Made by a program: the position numbers and the translations under genes
Source: Goniomonas avonlea
Taxonomy: Eukaryota > Cryptophyceae > Goniomonadida > Goniomonadaceae
Length of the DNA stretch: 15,774 nt
Reading direction: 5' to 3'
Assembly (NCBI GenBank): GCA_003573635.1
Contig: QUTJ01031716.1
Coordinates: 1 to 15,774 of the forward strand
Part shown: positions 6,771 to 15,774 of the stretch, one piece after another
How the letters are laid out: every line of letters begins with the position of its first letter
Numbering within the stretch: the stretch's first letter is position 1
Notes under the pieces: model-generated
Databases searched by the model: none
The model's input: the letters and a program-made list of their open reading frames with translations, nothing else
Told to the model about the DNA's origin: nothing

Positions 6771-9700
6771 ATGGAATCCTATGGCGATGATGACTTTGAG
6801 GATGAAAGCATTGCATCTTCGCCAGTTGCGAGACCGAATCGCCGGCAGATGTTGCGAGAAGCCATTGCCGAGGTACAAGATGTCATCGGTGAAAATTTCG
6901 ACTCGATGAAGAGAGCTTTCAACCAATTCGACAAGGACGGAACGGGTTCCTTGTCAATTCGAGATTTTCAGTCTGCGATACGCTCTCTGGATACTTCTCT
7001 GACTCCAACTCAGATCAACGAGCTGTGCAAGGTGTGTGCGTTTTGTTTGTCCTGGTGTTAATCGATCCTGGCAGGCGCTTGATAAAGATGGGTCTGGAAC
7101 GATTGAATTCGAGGAGTTTAAGCTGTTAGAGCAAGATGTTAGTGACTCTGTCATTGATGTGGCCGTTCCGGCTTCCCGTGCGCCTCCTTCGCAACGGATG
7201 AGTCCACAGGCAAGACCGCGCACTCCAAGAGCAGCCCGTCTGGAGAAAGCTATTGCAACTCTCAGCGAGGTGGTTCATGACAAAGCTTCTCTCAAGCGAG
7301 CTTTCCAGGATATTGACACGGATCATGATGGAAAGATCAGTGCTGCAGACTTTTCGCATTTGATCGCCCAAATGCAACTTCCGCTCAAAACAGCTCAGAT
7401 CAAAGACCTCATTGATGCGTTTGATCAAGATGGAAACGGCACTCTTGAGCTGGATGAATTCAAGGCTATCTTCGAGGGTCCATCGCAGGTGGTCCAATTG
7501 GCGCCAGCACTGCGACCCAGATTAAACAAGAGGCTGGAAGGTGTTATCGAGAGCCTCAAAGCAATGATACAAAAGCGCGTTGGGTCAACTCCTGAAGAGG
7601 CCTTCAATGTGCTGGACAAAGACGGTGATGGCTCACTGACACACACCGAGTTTCTCGACGTGCTCACGGAGCTCGAGTCCAAGCTTCCCAAAGCTGCGGT
7701 AAGAATTTGAACACGCAGCGTCGAGCATGGCTGCAGATATTTTCATTGGTGATGTTGCTTCCGGAACAATTTTCTGTTTTAAGGAACAATACATCAAGGC
7801 TGTGACGCTGCAGTGTACAGGTAAAAGAGGTGCTGCACGCAGTTGATAAAGACAAGTCGGGAAACATCTCCCTCCAAGAGTTCATCATCTTGATGGGCCC
7901 TGCGCCTCCGTTACCAGGCGCCGTGCCGCTGAAACGCAGGTGCGTTTTTCTGTCTGGGGTATCATTGAGTTAGCCTGCATGCGCGTTTGCGGTCCGGGAT
8001 GGCGCCATGCGAGCCATAGGCATGGACTCCGCGGCCATGAGACTGACGAAACGGCGAACAACAGAGAGAGAGAGAGGAGGGAGAGACGGTGCGAGTGTGG
8101 GAGAGTCAGAGTCTAAACCAGAGATAGAGAGCCTCCCCCCCCCCCTTGTTCCTCTTCGTTGCACGACACTCGAACGGAGGCACGATGATCTCTCCCCAGG
8201 ATAATAGCTCCAACAATGACGAGACTGGCACTCACGATTTGCTTTAGCCCCGAGGTGGATGAAGCGTTGGCTGAGATCAAGCTTGGGATTGGGAGAAACT
8301 TCACGTCTGCCAAGCGAGCCTTCATGTCTTTTGATAAGGTGCGCGCATGAGGTGTGAGAATCCTATCGTGTTCTACCACCCGAGCTGCGATGGGCACAAC
8401 TTTTCCTTTGGGAAGTCACGTCTTCTTGATCAGGGTGTGTGGGTGTCGCCATGTCCTTTGTGTGAGTGTGCGCGCGCGTGTGTGTTGGAGGCGGGGGTCG
8501 ATCTCTGCCGTTATCCTCGAGGCAGCAGTTGCGGTGGTGGCGCGTTTAGAAACGAGTGTTTTTTTTTGGCAGTTGTGTCAGTCCTTGTCTTGTGCCTGCC
8601 CGTGTTCTCAAGGAATGCGGCTGCGAGTGCACTGCCCGATGTGGGAGGCCCAGGGTGAGACATCGTCTGTCTCTCCGTCTCTGCTGCTCGTCACAGGTTC
8701 AGCTGGCCAGGCACATACCCTCGCTCTCGTGCTCTTTCCCTCCTTCCTCTCTCGTGACACCATGGGCAGGATGGGAATGGAACACTGTCGCGGGCAGAAA
8801 TGGGCCGGGCAATCAGAGCAATGGCACCGTCACTCTCTGCGGCACACGTTGTGCGTGATTTGTTTTTTCGCCGTCAGATTTCCTGTGATGTGTAAGGACC
8901 TTCTGTGATGAGAGAGGATTGCTGCGCAGTGAATGAGTGAGGCTGGGGAGAGGGTCAGGGAAGAGGAACCTCGTGACTGGTGTTGCGCAGTGACGAGAGG
9001 GGAACGGAGTGCCAAGGATATGGTGCTTGGCAGACTGGCCCCCTGCTGACTTTGTTTCTACACTCACGCCAAATCACAGACGGCCATTCTGGAAGCACTT
9101 GACGCAGACGCGAGTGGCGACATAGAATATGAAGAGTTTGTGAAGATTCTCGACGTCAAAGCGACCGCGACATCTCAAAAGGGAAAATCCAAGGAGAAGG
9201 AAACGATTGTAAGACACCAAGAGCGAGCGAGCGAGAGAGAGAGAGCGAGAGGGAGAGAGAGAGAGAGAGGGTGGATGGTGGGTGAGGATGTGAGGTGGTG
9301 GGTGAGGATGTGAGGTGGTGGGTGAGGATGTGAGGGGGTGGGTGAGGATGTGAAGGGGTGGGTGAGGATGTGAGGAGCTCTTTCGCCTGGTGCTTGTTCC
9401 AGCCTCAGTCCCACATCCCCACTCGCCCCATTTCACAGTGAATTGAATTTCTTCGTCGTGCTCTCCGGCGACTTATTCTCAAAGGCCACCGTCATCCATC
9501 CTTGTCGATCATTGACTCGGCGCAGCGACAGGTCAACGCGATCCTGTCTGAGGTCAAGACTCAAATTGCGCGGGAGGAGGGAGTGCTTGCTAAAATGTGG
9601 GAGCCTGTCAATGCCGGGTTGGGCCGTGTGTCTCACACGGAGTTTGGCAAAGCTCTCCGGACTCTTGTGAGCAATCACAGCTTGATGCACCACTGTTGTC

Positions 9701-12700
9701 CACAACCACAAAGGTCAAGCAATCGATGCTTTGTGAGACACCGACTGTGAAACACGTTGTACCCACCACACACCCTCCCACACACCCACAACCCCCACAC
9801 ACCCACCCACCTACCCACGACATCACACCGGCCCCGACTCACTCACTGCACACACCTCCCGCACTTCCGGCACGCGCACCTCACACATGGAACGGTGATG
9901 ACTCGCGCTGCAGGATGTTGGGGTGACCGCCAACATGATCAAGGACCTGTTGCTGGTGCTGGACTCCGATGATTCAGGGTGCGAGTGAGATCGGGTGTCG
10001 GTGTGCGGCCGAGTGTGTCGAGTGTCGGGTCTGAGGCGAGTGTGCGAGTGCAGAGTCTGCAGAGTGTGTCGAGTGTGCCGAGTGTGTCGAGTGCTGAGGT
10101 TGTGTGTGTGTGTCGGGGCGGCTGACAACGTCCCGCTCTCGCTTCATCAACTCCAATAACTCGCCGAAATCAAAAATCCATTGTCCCTGTGCCCCCAAGC
10201 CCTGGAGCTACAAACACAGAGCCAAAAACCTCAGCGGGGATTCGATCTGATTTATGATGCGGGTCAGAGCGAATTGAATTTCTTCGAGAAATCACTGCTG
10301 CGTACAGGTGGGTGAACTACATTGACTTTTTGGCCATGATCAAGCCGGCGTCCAACTCGAGACCAAGGCTGTCGGAGGGTGTGGAAGCACTCATCGAGGA
10401 CGTAAGTCTTTGTACTTGACTGAAATGACGTCTTCTCTGTTTGCAACAAAGACGGTGAAGGAAAGCTCGGGTGCTGGTCCAGTTAGGATATTGTCAACCC
10501 GAAGTCTTGGGGCAGCGGAGGCTGATGCCATTTCTTGTTCGAGCACTGTCGCACTCAGTGGCGGCTCAGTCACACGAGATTTTCAGACCCCACAGGTCTC
10601 CACCCATGTGTCAAACTCAATTCATCAGCGTATTTTCCTTGTTTGAAACCCTAGTTTCAGAACCGAGGTCTAACCAGTTTGACCTGCACCCCCTTTTGCT
10701 TTCCCAATGATCAACTTGCTCTCGAGCTCCATGTTTGTGCTGGGGAACGCCAAAAGCAGCAGCAACTGGGGTTTAACCATTGTGAGCAGGTGAGATTTAT
10801 GATTGGCGCCGGGTATGCCTCGATGCGAGAGGCGTTCCTCAAAATGGACACCAACCGTGACGGCCGCATGTCTCGGTCAGAGTTTCGCAAGGCCATGACA
10901 ACCCTGGAGGTGCGCACTCACCCGCGCACGCTTTCACATGCACTCACAACCCCACTCCCACACCATCACAACACCACGCACTCACCCGCGCACGCTTTCA
11001 CATGCACTCACAACCCCACTCCCACATCATCACAACACCACGCACTCACCCCACGCACGCTCCAACAGCAGCACACCCACAACACACAACATCACGGCAC
11101 ACCACACGCCACCGAGCACACCACACGCCACCGAGCACACCCCGCGTTTGCCTCGTTCCGAGGGCGTTGGCGTGGTCCTCGTGACTGAGGTCGGGGTTTG
11201 TGCGAACTGCACAACGCCGAGCGATGGCCCAGCTGCTGCATCCGCCTTGACACAACCACTCCCGCGCGCCGACACAGCCGCGCGTCCGACCCTCTGCTCC
11301 AGGTAAAAGTGAGTGACGAACAAGTCGAGGAGGTGTACCGCTGGCTCGACACGGACATGAGTGGCTCCCTCGACTACAACGAGTTCATCACTCTGCTGCA
11401 GGTATATCAACAGCCGCCCACGATATGTTTGGGTCAGTGTCCGTCCGTGTCCTGCGCCAGGTTGTGGGTGCCGCACCCGAAATGCATCCACACCAGCCAC
11501 ACCTGCGAGCACACACTCGCACCCACGTCTCTGACTCTGCTTCAACGCTGTCGACGGACGTGTGGGTGTGTGGGTGTGTGTGCGCGTATTGGGTCGAACA
11601 CCTACCTCTCTCCATCACCAAGAGCACATGCACAACGCTCGAAGCACAGTTCACCTCCTTGGGGCCCAGGATGACAGCATCTCAATGGGGCTCAGGGGTT
11701 CAACCGTTCCTGCGCGCTTGATAACCTCGTTGACCGATCGAGAACTCCAGCACCGTGTTAAACCCAACCCATGAGTTTGTGTCGAGGCGCCGAGCTCGCT
11801 GATCCAAACATAAGCTGCGATCCTTTCGATTTAGATCAACCGTCGGTTGTATGTCTGTCCGCTCTCAAGCTTTCTTCACGCATGAGCCAAGGAAGACACC
11901 TCTGTGTGGAGTGGTGTTTGTGATACCCAATGTCTCGTAGACACCGCCTTCGGCCAAGGTCGTGGAACGGACTGCGGCCGTTGAGGCTGCTGTTGGAGGA
12001 GTGCGCGACGCCGTGGGTCGTGATATTGGCAGGTGCAGCCGCATTCTTTGCACATTCCTCCGCCGTTACCCTCCGTCTCCGCCCCCCCCCCCCCTTTCCC
12101 TCGGCTGCTGACGCCTTGGGTCGCGATCTGGCACACACACTATCTCATTCGCTCCTCGGGACTGTCCCCCCAGTCCCTCCCGCTCCATCCCACGACCCCC
12201 CCCCTCCCTCGCACCCGCTTCCACGCTATTGGATCACCTCTCTGTTCACTCTCCCCCCGCCTCCCCACCACCCTCTTCTTCGGGTGACCGGCTGGCACCA
12301 CTTAGGCCCGAACAGTGCTGCGACATTCGCAGGCTCATTTCCCCCTTGGTATTTTCGTTGGGGTGGTCCCCAGAGACGTCAAAGTTTGACAGAGTGTTTA
12401 CGCTTGTGGCAGGTTGAGGTCCGAGTTCCTCGTGTTCGACGTGCGGCGAGAGGGCCGGGTGTCGCACCGCGACTTCGCTCGAGGGATACAGACACTGCGC
12501 ACTGACCTAGACGCTGCTGAGGTGGGTTGCTGTCTGTGGCTATGGTTTGTTGTGGGTGATGGTGTGTGACCGGTGTGTTGGCACTGGGCACTGACCTCTC
12601 GCTGCTGCTTCCGAGGTGGGCTGTGCCTGGGCCGATGGTCTGTGTCACTGTGGGCGTTGGTTGAGGGTCAGTATCAGTGCGGGGCAGTGGTGTTGCCTGG

Positions 12701-14954
12701 TTGTAGTGTGGCTCAGGTTTTGGGGGGTGTCGGTCGTACAGCCCACACCAGCGTTCGTAATTGGCCGGCCTTTGATTGACACCGCGCTGACAGTTGGCGG
12801 CTGCGGCGAGGGACCTGGACCCCAACAACTCCGGGTGGGTCGAGTACGACTCCTTCTTGGCGCTAGTTGCCCCTCCGTCGCGCCCCCTCGAGGTTGCCGC
12901 CTGGACGCAGGTGCGGTGCTCGCGGGTTGGGGTCAGTGTCGTCGGTGCCGTTGTGCATCCTGTGCACGTGTCGAGCCACTCGGGTTTGGTTCAGTCATGG
13001 TTTTTGAGTGGTACAACCCCTTTGGTGTGTGGCGTGCCAGTGGTACAACCCCTCTTTGGCGTGTGCCCGCGCGCCGGTCTGTGTCCTGTGACTTTGCCGT
13101 CGTCCTGTGCCTGTGCCTCGTACAAGCGCTGGGTGTGGTGGTTGATCCGCTGGCCCTTGCGTGGGCGAGCAAGTCGTCACGACCTGCCTCCAGGATCACG
13201 TTGGCGAATGGCTGGCTGCTCGCGGCTTGGGAAATATTGAGCCAATATTTCGAAGAAACGATATGGACGGGAAAGCACTACTAGCGCTCACTGCAAAGGA
13301 CGTCAACGATCTTGGACTGTCGTCGCCTCGGCAGGCCGCGGCAGTCGTGAAGGAGGTACGGTAACGAGTAGTGTTGTCTTCACGCAAAACTGGCAAGACT
13401 CAGGCACGCGCAGCGCACGCGGGCACAGGCACAGAGGCAGGAGCGAGAGGGGGGGAGACAGAGGGCGAGGCGACAGGCTGGCATGCTTGCCACTCACTCA
13501 CACCTGCAATGCAGTTGGGAGAACTGAAGCACTCACTCACACCCGCAATGCAGTTGGGAGAACTGAAGCACTCACTCACACCTGCAATGCAGTTGGGAGA
13601 ACTGAAGCACTCACTCACACCTGCAATGCAGTTGGGAGAACTGAAGCGTGCCACGACAAACCCAAGCCTGTGGAAGGAGGACCATGTTGTCTCGTGGCTG
13701 GGCAGTATTGGCATGGCGCAGGTGAGCACTCTTGCTGCTCGGACAGGAAACGCTCCTGTTCCGGGACAAGAGGGAGAGAGAGGGAAGAAGAAACATGAGT
13801 CAAGTTGCGCCTCAACTTGTGCGATCTAAGCGGACTTACGTCAGATTTGGTGCTGTGCAAACCACTGCCACTAACACGTGGACTACGGCAGTACGGGGAA
13901 ACGTTTGCGGCTGCGAACATTACTGGGCAAGTGCTGTTTGCACTGACGGCGCACGAGCTCAGAGACGAGCTGCATGTATCGTCTTTCGGTCATCGTAACA
14001 CGCTAATGGAAGCGATTGCTAAGCTCAAGAGTACGGGAGTGCCGAAAACGGTCACGGACACGGCAAAGCCGATAGCTTTGTACGTTGCCCGTACTGTTCT
14101 AACATTTACATTCTGTGAATTACCACGGATAAAGATCTAGCTCCAAAGTCTGCAAACAGGTGCCTTGGTTCCGTCGCCGCTTAGTGCTCGACACTTTCTC
14201 GCGCCTTTCTACTCAAAGCCTAGACTGTTGTCGCGATTTTCTGGGTGATTTACATGCTCATATCCTTCTACACACACCTCAATCGGTGGCAAGGGCGGAA
14301 CAAACATCTTAGCATATTCTTCCATGTGATACCAGGCATCCATCCGTCAATCCCTCCATCCGCGTGTCCATCCATGTCTGAGCCGCACGCTGCAGGAAGG
14401 ACGCGGAAGAAGGGGAAAAGCTTCGCCTGCGTGCGCAGGCAGCGCTGCTCAAGGAGTTGCAGGAGACACGCCGGAGACACGCGGCACTGACGACAACAGT
14501 GCAACTCAAGGAGCAGAAACTCTTGAAGGCCAAGGAGGTGAGCCGTGCATGGGGGACAAGACACAAGATTCTCTCTGTCTGTGTTGGTTGTTGACGACTG
14601 TTGCACCTCGGGGGCTGCTCCATTTCATACCACTGCCGGACGATGCTGAAGACGCACGCTTGATATTCCGCACTATTGTAGCGTCACTTTTCTTGAGCAA
14701 CGCGCGGCCCATGCCTCCAGACACAGGCACAGAGGCGCAGAGTGGCCCGCGCAGTCCTTCACAATTCATTTTGCAGGATCTTCTGGCGTTGTCGCTGACC
14801 CTGGCGAAGCTCGAGAAACGATGGAAGAGGGAGCAGACCAACGTCCACAAGCGCGACCCCTACGTTCGCTGCGCACCAAAGGTCTCCGCTCTCTTGCCCA
14901 ATCCTTCAGCACCCTCCCCGCTCTTTCTTCGGTCTCCTTGCCTATTTGCTCTCT

Positions 14955-14997
<43 letters not shown>

Positions 14998-15754
14998 CGC
15001 TCGCACTTCTCTTGCTCCCATTCCACCGCTCTTTGCCACCGCTCTCTTTGCTCCCCCCCCCCCCCGTTTGTGTGACTCTTTTGCCACTGATGTTCTCTCT
15101 CGGTCTGTCTCTCTCTCCTCAGTGCCGTCTCTAATATTTGAGTGTGCAGACCCGGCTTGCATCCGACCAGCACAACTGTACATTCAAGCCGCAGCTCAAT
15201 AAAAACTCTGTGGCGATGGCGGAGCAAAAGATGGGGTCTGAGAAGACCAAGTTCGAGGACAGGATGGCCTCCTACCTCCGTCAGAAGCAGAAGGTAGAGT
15301 TTTTGTGCTTTTCAAGCTACTTCGAGTTATTGATTACGAACGGATAACGGCCACACAGTGTCTCGTCTTGTTCGTTCAACGTTCGTGTCGGACGCGCCCC
15401 CATCCTTGTCCGCACAATGCTTGTTGCACTCTCACCAACTCCACTTCCACTTGCTATTTTCACGTGAAGTACTTTCACGTGACCCAAACACCGCCATTGG
15501 GGCGACTGACCTTTTTCCTAATTCGGAGAAATCACGAATTTTACGTCAACGTATGCAATGAGGATGGTCCAGCTTCTGACAAAGCGGTGCAGACAATGGA
15601 AAATCTCAAGCGGGCCAAGCCGAAGTACGACGAGGTTCAGCAGAAACAGCTCCGGAGCGATATCGCCAAGATGTTCCAGGAGACTCTGCAACTTGACTTC
15701 ATCAACACTTACGAGGACACGCGACGGGATTTCAGTAGCAAGTGCAACGCTCAG
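6771..15754 (+). CDS. large EF-hand / tandem SAM / coiled-coil protein, 5' 21 exons (runs off the window)
   Basis: Exons: 6771-7031, 7075-7698, 7821-7939, 8248-8338, 8770-8850, 9080-9208, 9526-9666, 9914-9978, 10308-10401, 10790-10909, 11303-11401, 11941-12032, 12413-12521, 12794-12910, 13194-13355, 13632-13721, 13892-14079, 14396-14537, 14777-14881, 15150-15293, 15593-15754. Phases all agree, giving 1045 codons, and a donor follows at 15755. EF-hand loops start at residues 54, 90, 168, 204, 268, 304, 364, 400, 463, 499, 555, 591, 648 and 684. They form seven pairs, each led by a helix such as LREAIAEVQDVIGENFDSMK. Loop 463 has lost its Asp ligands and loop 648 is weak; most others are canonical (DKDGTGSLSIRD, DQDGNGTLELDE). 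SAM domains follow at about 711-768 (DHVGEWLAARGLGNIE) and 781-845. Residues 862-935 are coiled-coil-like, TFKPQLN is at 954-960, and 992-1045 is charged helix. The start, MESYGDDDFEDES, has a good ATGG context. I infer a calcium-sensing scaffold, possibly ciliary; a full-length relative is not recognised. Confidence 0.9.
8339..8769 (+). other. 431-bp intron 4 of the EF-hand gene, inside an EF loop
   Basis: It splits the seventh EF-hand loop between FDK and DGNGTL (phase 0). The donor is AAG|GTGCGC and the acceptor is CATGGGCAG. It contains short GT-rich and T-rich stretches (for example GCGCGCGTGTGTG near 8470 and T9 near 8560). No coding content is seen beyond chance frames. Confidence 0.75.
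9221..9270. repeat. GA-rich microsatellite in intron 6
   Basis: Runs of GAGAGA and GAGC begin about 12 bases after the donor at 9209, directly followed by the 20-bp minisatellite. Confidence 0.9.
9276..9374. repeat. 20-bp minisatellite, five copies
   Basis: GGTGAGGATG recurs at 9281, 9301, 9321, 9341 and 9361, exactly 20 bp apart. The variable part is GTGGTG, GGGGTG or AGGGGTG. Each unit contains a GGTGAGG word that looks like a splice donor. Confidence 0.95.
9761..9819. repeat. CCCACA-rich tract in intron 7
   Basis: Imperfect repeats of CACCCACA/CCCACA, purine-poor on the plus strand, in the middle of the intron. Confidence 0.8.
9979..10120. repeat. GAGTGTGTCG-type low-complexity tract in intron 8
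   Basis: Degenerate repeats of GAGTGTGTC/GAGTGTGCC start at the donor and end in (GT)n near 10100-10112. G and T dominate the plus strand. Confidence 0.75.
10402..10789 (+). other. 388-bp intron 9 of the EF-hand gene
   Basis: The donor is GAC|GTAAGT and the acceptor is TGTGAGCAG. Unlike its neighbours it lacks satellites. It has a perfect hairpin TGAAAC-CCTA-GTTTCA (10644-10659). Short frames on both strands look mildly coding-like but have no motif and would break the EF module if included. Confidence 0.7.
10914..11061. repeat. 64-bp tandem repeat, 2.3 copies, in intron 10
   Basis: Units beginning GCACTCACC start at 10914, 10978 and 11042, 64 bp apart. The first two are nearly identical (ACACCATC versus ACATCATC). 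The third diverges after about 10-20 bases. Confidence 0.9.
11102..11139. repeat. 19-bp tandem duplication in intron 10
   Basis: CCACACGCCACCGAGCACA occurs twice in a row without mismatch (11102-11120 and 11121-11139). Confidence 0.9.
11402..11940 (+). other. 539-bp intron 11 of the EF-hand gene
   Basis: This is the longest intron here. The donor is CTGCAG|GTATAT and the acceptor is TGTCTCGTAG. The 5' half is rich in CACA/GTGT words and the 3' half is of ordinary composition. No extra EF-hand fits, since modules 6 and 7 join cleanly from LLQ to TPPSAKVV. Confidence 0.7.
13491..13646 (+). repeat. 39-bp repeat x4 spanning the intron 15 acceptor / exon 16 start
   Basis: Four units start at 13491, 13530, 13569 and 13608. 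Each has 24 bases of intron-like CACTCACTCACACCTGCAATGCAG followed by 15 bases that encode LGELK (this unit is described in two parts of 20 or fewer coding bases: CACTCACTCACACCTGC, AATGCAG, TTGGGAGAACTGAAG). Only the second unit differs, with CCCG for CCTG. Each has a potential acceptor (after 13514, 13553, 13592 and 13631). The unit is 13 codons long and open in the gene's frame, so any acceptor keeps the downstream SAM domain in frame. Confidence 0.95.
14956..14994. repeat. (CT)n microsatellite in intron 19
   Basis: About 19 uninterrupted CT units. A long minus-strand frame rich in Arg-Glu repeats is simply its antisense translation. Confidence 0.95.
15053..15065. repeat. C13 homopolymer in intron 19
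   Basis: Thirteen consecutive C lie 85 bases before the acceptor at 15149. Confidence 0.85.
15458..15482. promoter_or_regulatory. two CACGTG boxes in intron 20
   Basis: TTTCACGTGA occurs at 15458-15467 and 15473-15482, separated by AGTAC, making a near-palindromic block. CACGTG is the core of E-box/G-box sites for bHLH and bZIP factors. Whether it is used as an intronic enhancer is unknown. Confidence 0.3.
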
Positions 15755-15774
15755 GTGTGTGTGTGTGTGTGTGT
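15755..15774 (+). repeat. (GT)n at the window edge, start of intron 21
   Basis: After the codon CAG ending at 15754 the sequence is pure GTGTGT to the last base. The donor is therefore embedded in a microsatellite and its exact position is ambiguous. Confidence 0.75.

Noticed and set aside
10237-10250. tRNA B-box-like GGGGATTCGATCTG in intron 8, suggesting a tRNA or SINE
   Set aside because: No matching A box, anticodon arm or acceptor stem could be found around it on either strand.
10410-10646. Coding-like 78-codon frame in intron 9
   Set aside because: Including it would break the helix-to-EF-hand continuity of module 6, which is restored exactly by splicing 10401 to 10790; no domain is visible.
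11030-11545. 171-codon minus-strand frame
   Set aside because: It covers satellite-like intron sequence and exon 11 of the EF-hand gene on the opposite strand; the valine/cysteine-rich text reflects CACA repeats.
11693-11712. T-arm-like GGGGTTCAACCGTTCC in intron 11
   Set aside because: There is no cloverleaf upstream, and the stem pairs poorly beyond a few bases.
13491-13646. Four regular 39-bp repeats resembling a CRISPR array
   Set aside because: The copies are directly adjacent with no unique spacers, lie across an exon boundary of a eukaryotic gene and stay in the coding frame.
14766-15227. Minus-strand frame with long Arg-Glu repeats
   Set aside because: It is the antisense reading of a CT microsatellite and of exons 19-20 of the EF-hand gene.

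Overview
This is nuclear DNA from an intron-rich, probably ciliated or once-ciliated unicellular eukaryote (alga or other protist). Genes are interrupted by GT-AG introns, many with CTAAC/CTGAC-like branch sites. The intergenic spacers are short, and many introns carry micro- and minisatellites. Lineage cannot be fixed from the sequence. There are no bacterial-type operons and no convincing tRNA, rRNA, CRISPR or transposase genes.

Layout. 1-259: possibly the last exon of a + strand gene entering from the left. 260-1431: non-coding, with a 54-bp tandem repeat and a CA-rich stretch. 1432-4643 (minus): a nine-exon gene for NC2-alpha/DRAP1, the histone-fold subunit of the TBP-binding repressor NC2, with a very long low-complexity tail (551 aa in this model against 205 in human). 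4644-4904: divergent promoter. 4905-5377 (plus): three-exon gene for an unrecognised 122-aa protein. 5558-6557 (minus): two-exon gene for an unrecognised, largely disordered 318-aa protein. 6558-6770: second divergent promoter, with a cluster of CCGGTC sites. 6771-15754 (plus, running off the right edge): a large gene of at least 21 exons.

The large gene is the main discovery. Its 21 visible exons join without a phase conflict into 1045 codons. They encode seven copies of a paired EF-hand module (14 EF-hands, at least two degenerate), two SAM domains in tandem, and a charged coiled-coil region with an FKPQLN motif of a kind I associate with ciliary/flagellar proteins. I infer a calcium-responsive structural or scaffold protein, possibly axonemal. 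At the start of its sixteenth exon a 39-bp unit spanning the splice acceptor is repeated four times in frame, giving four candidate acceptors.

The genes are not an obvious pathway. They are arranged as two head-to-head pairs (NC2-alpha with the 122-aa gene; the 318-aa gene with the EF-hand gene), so the members of each pair may be co-regulated.
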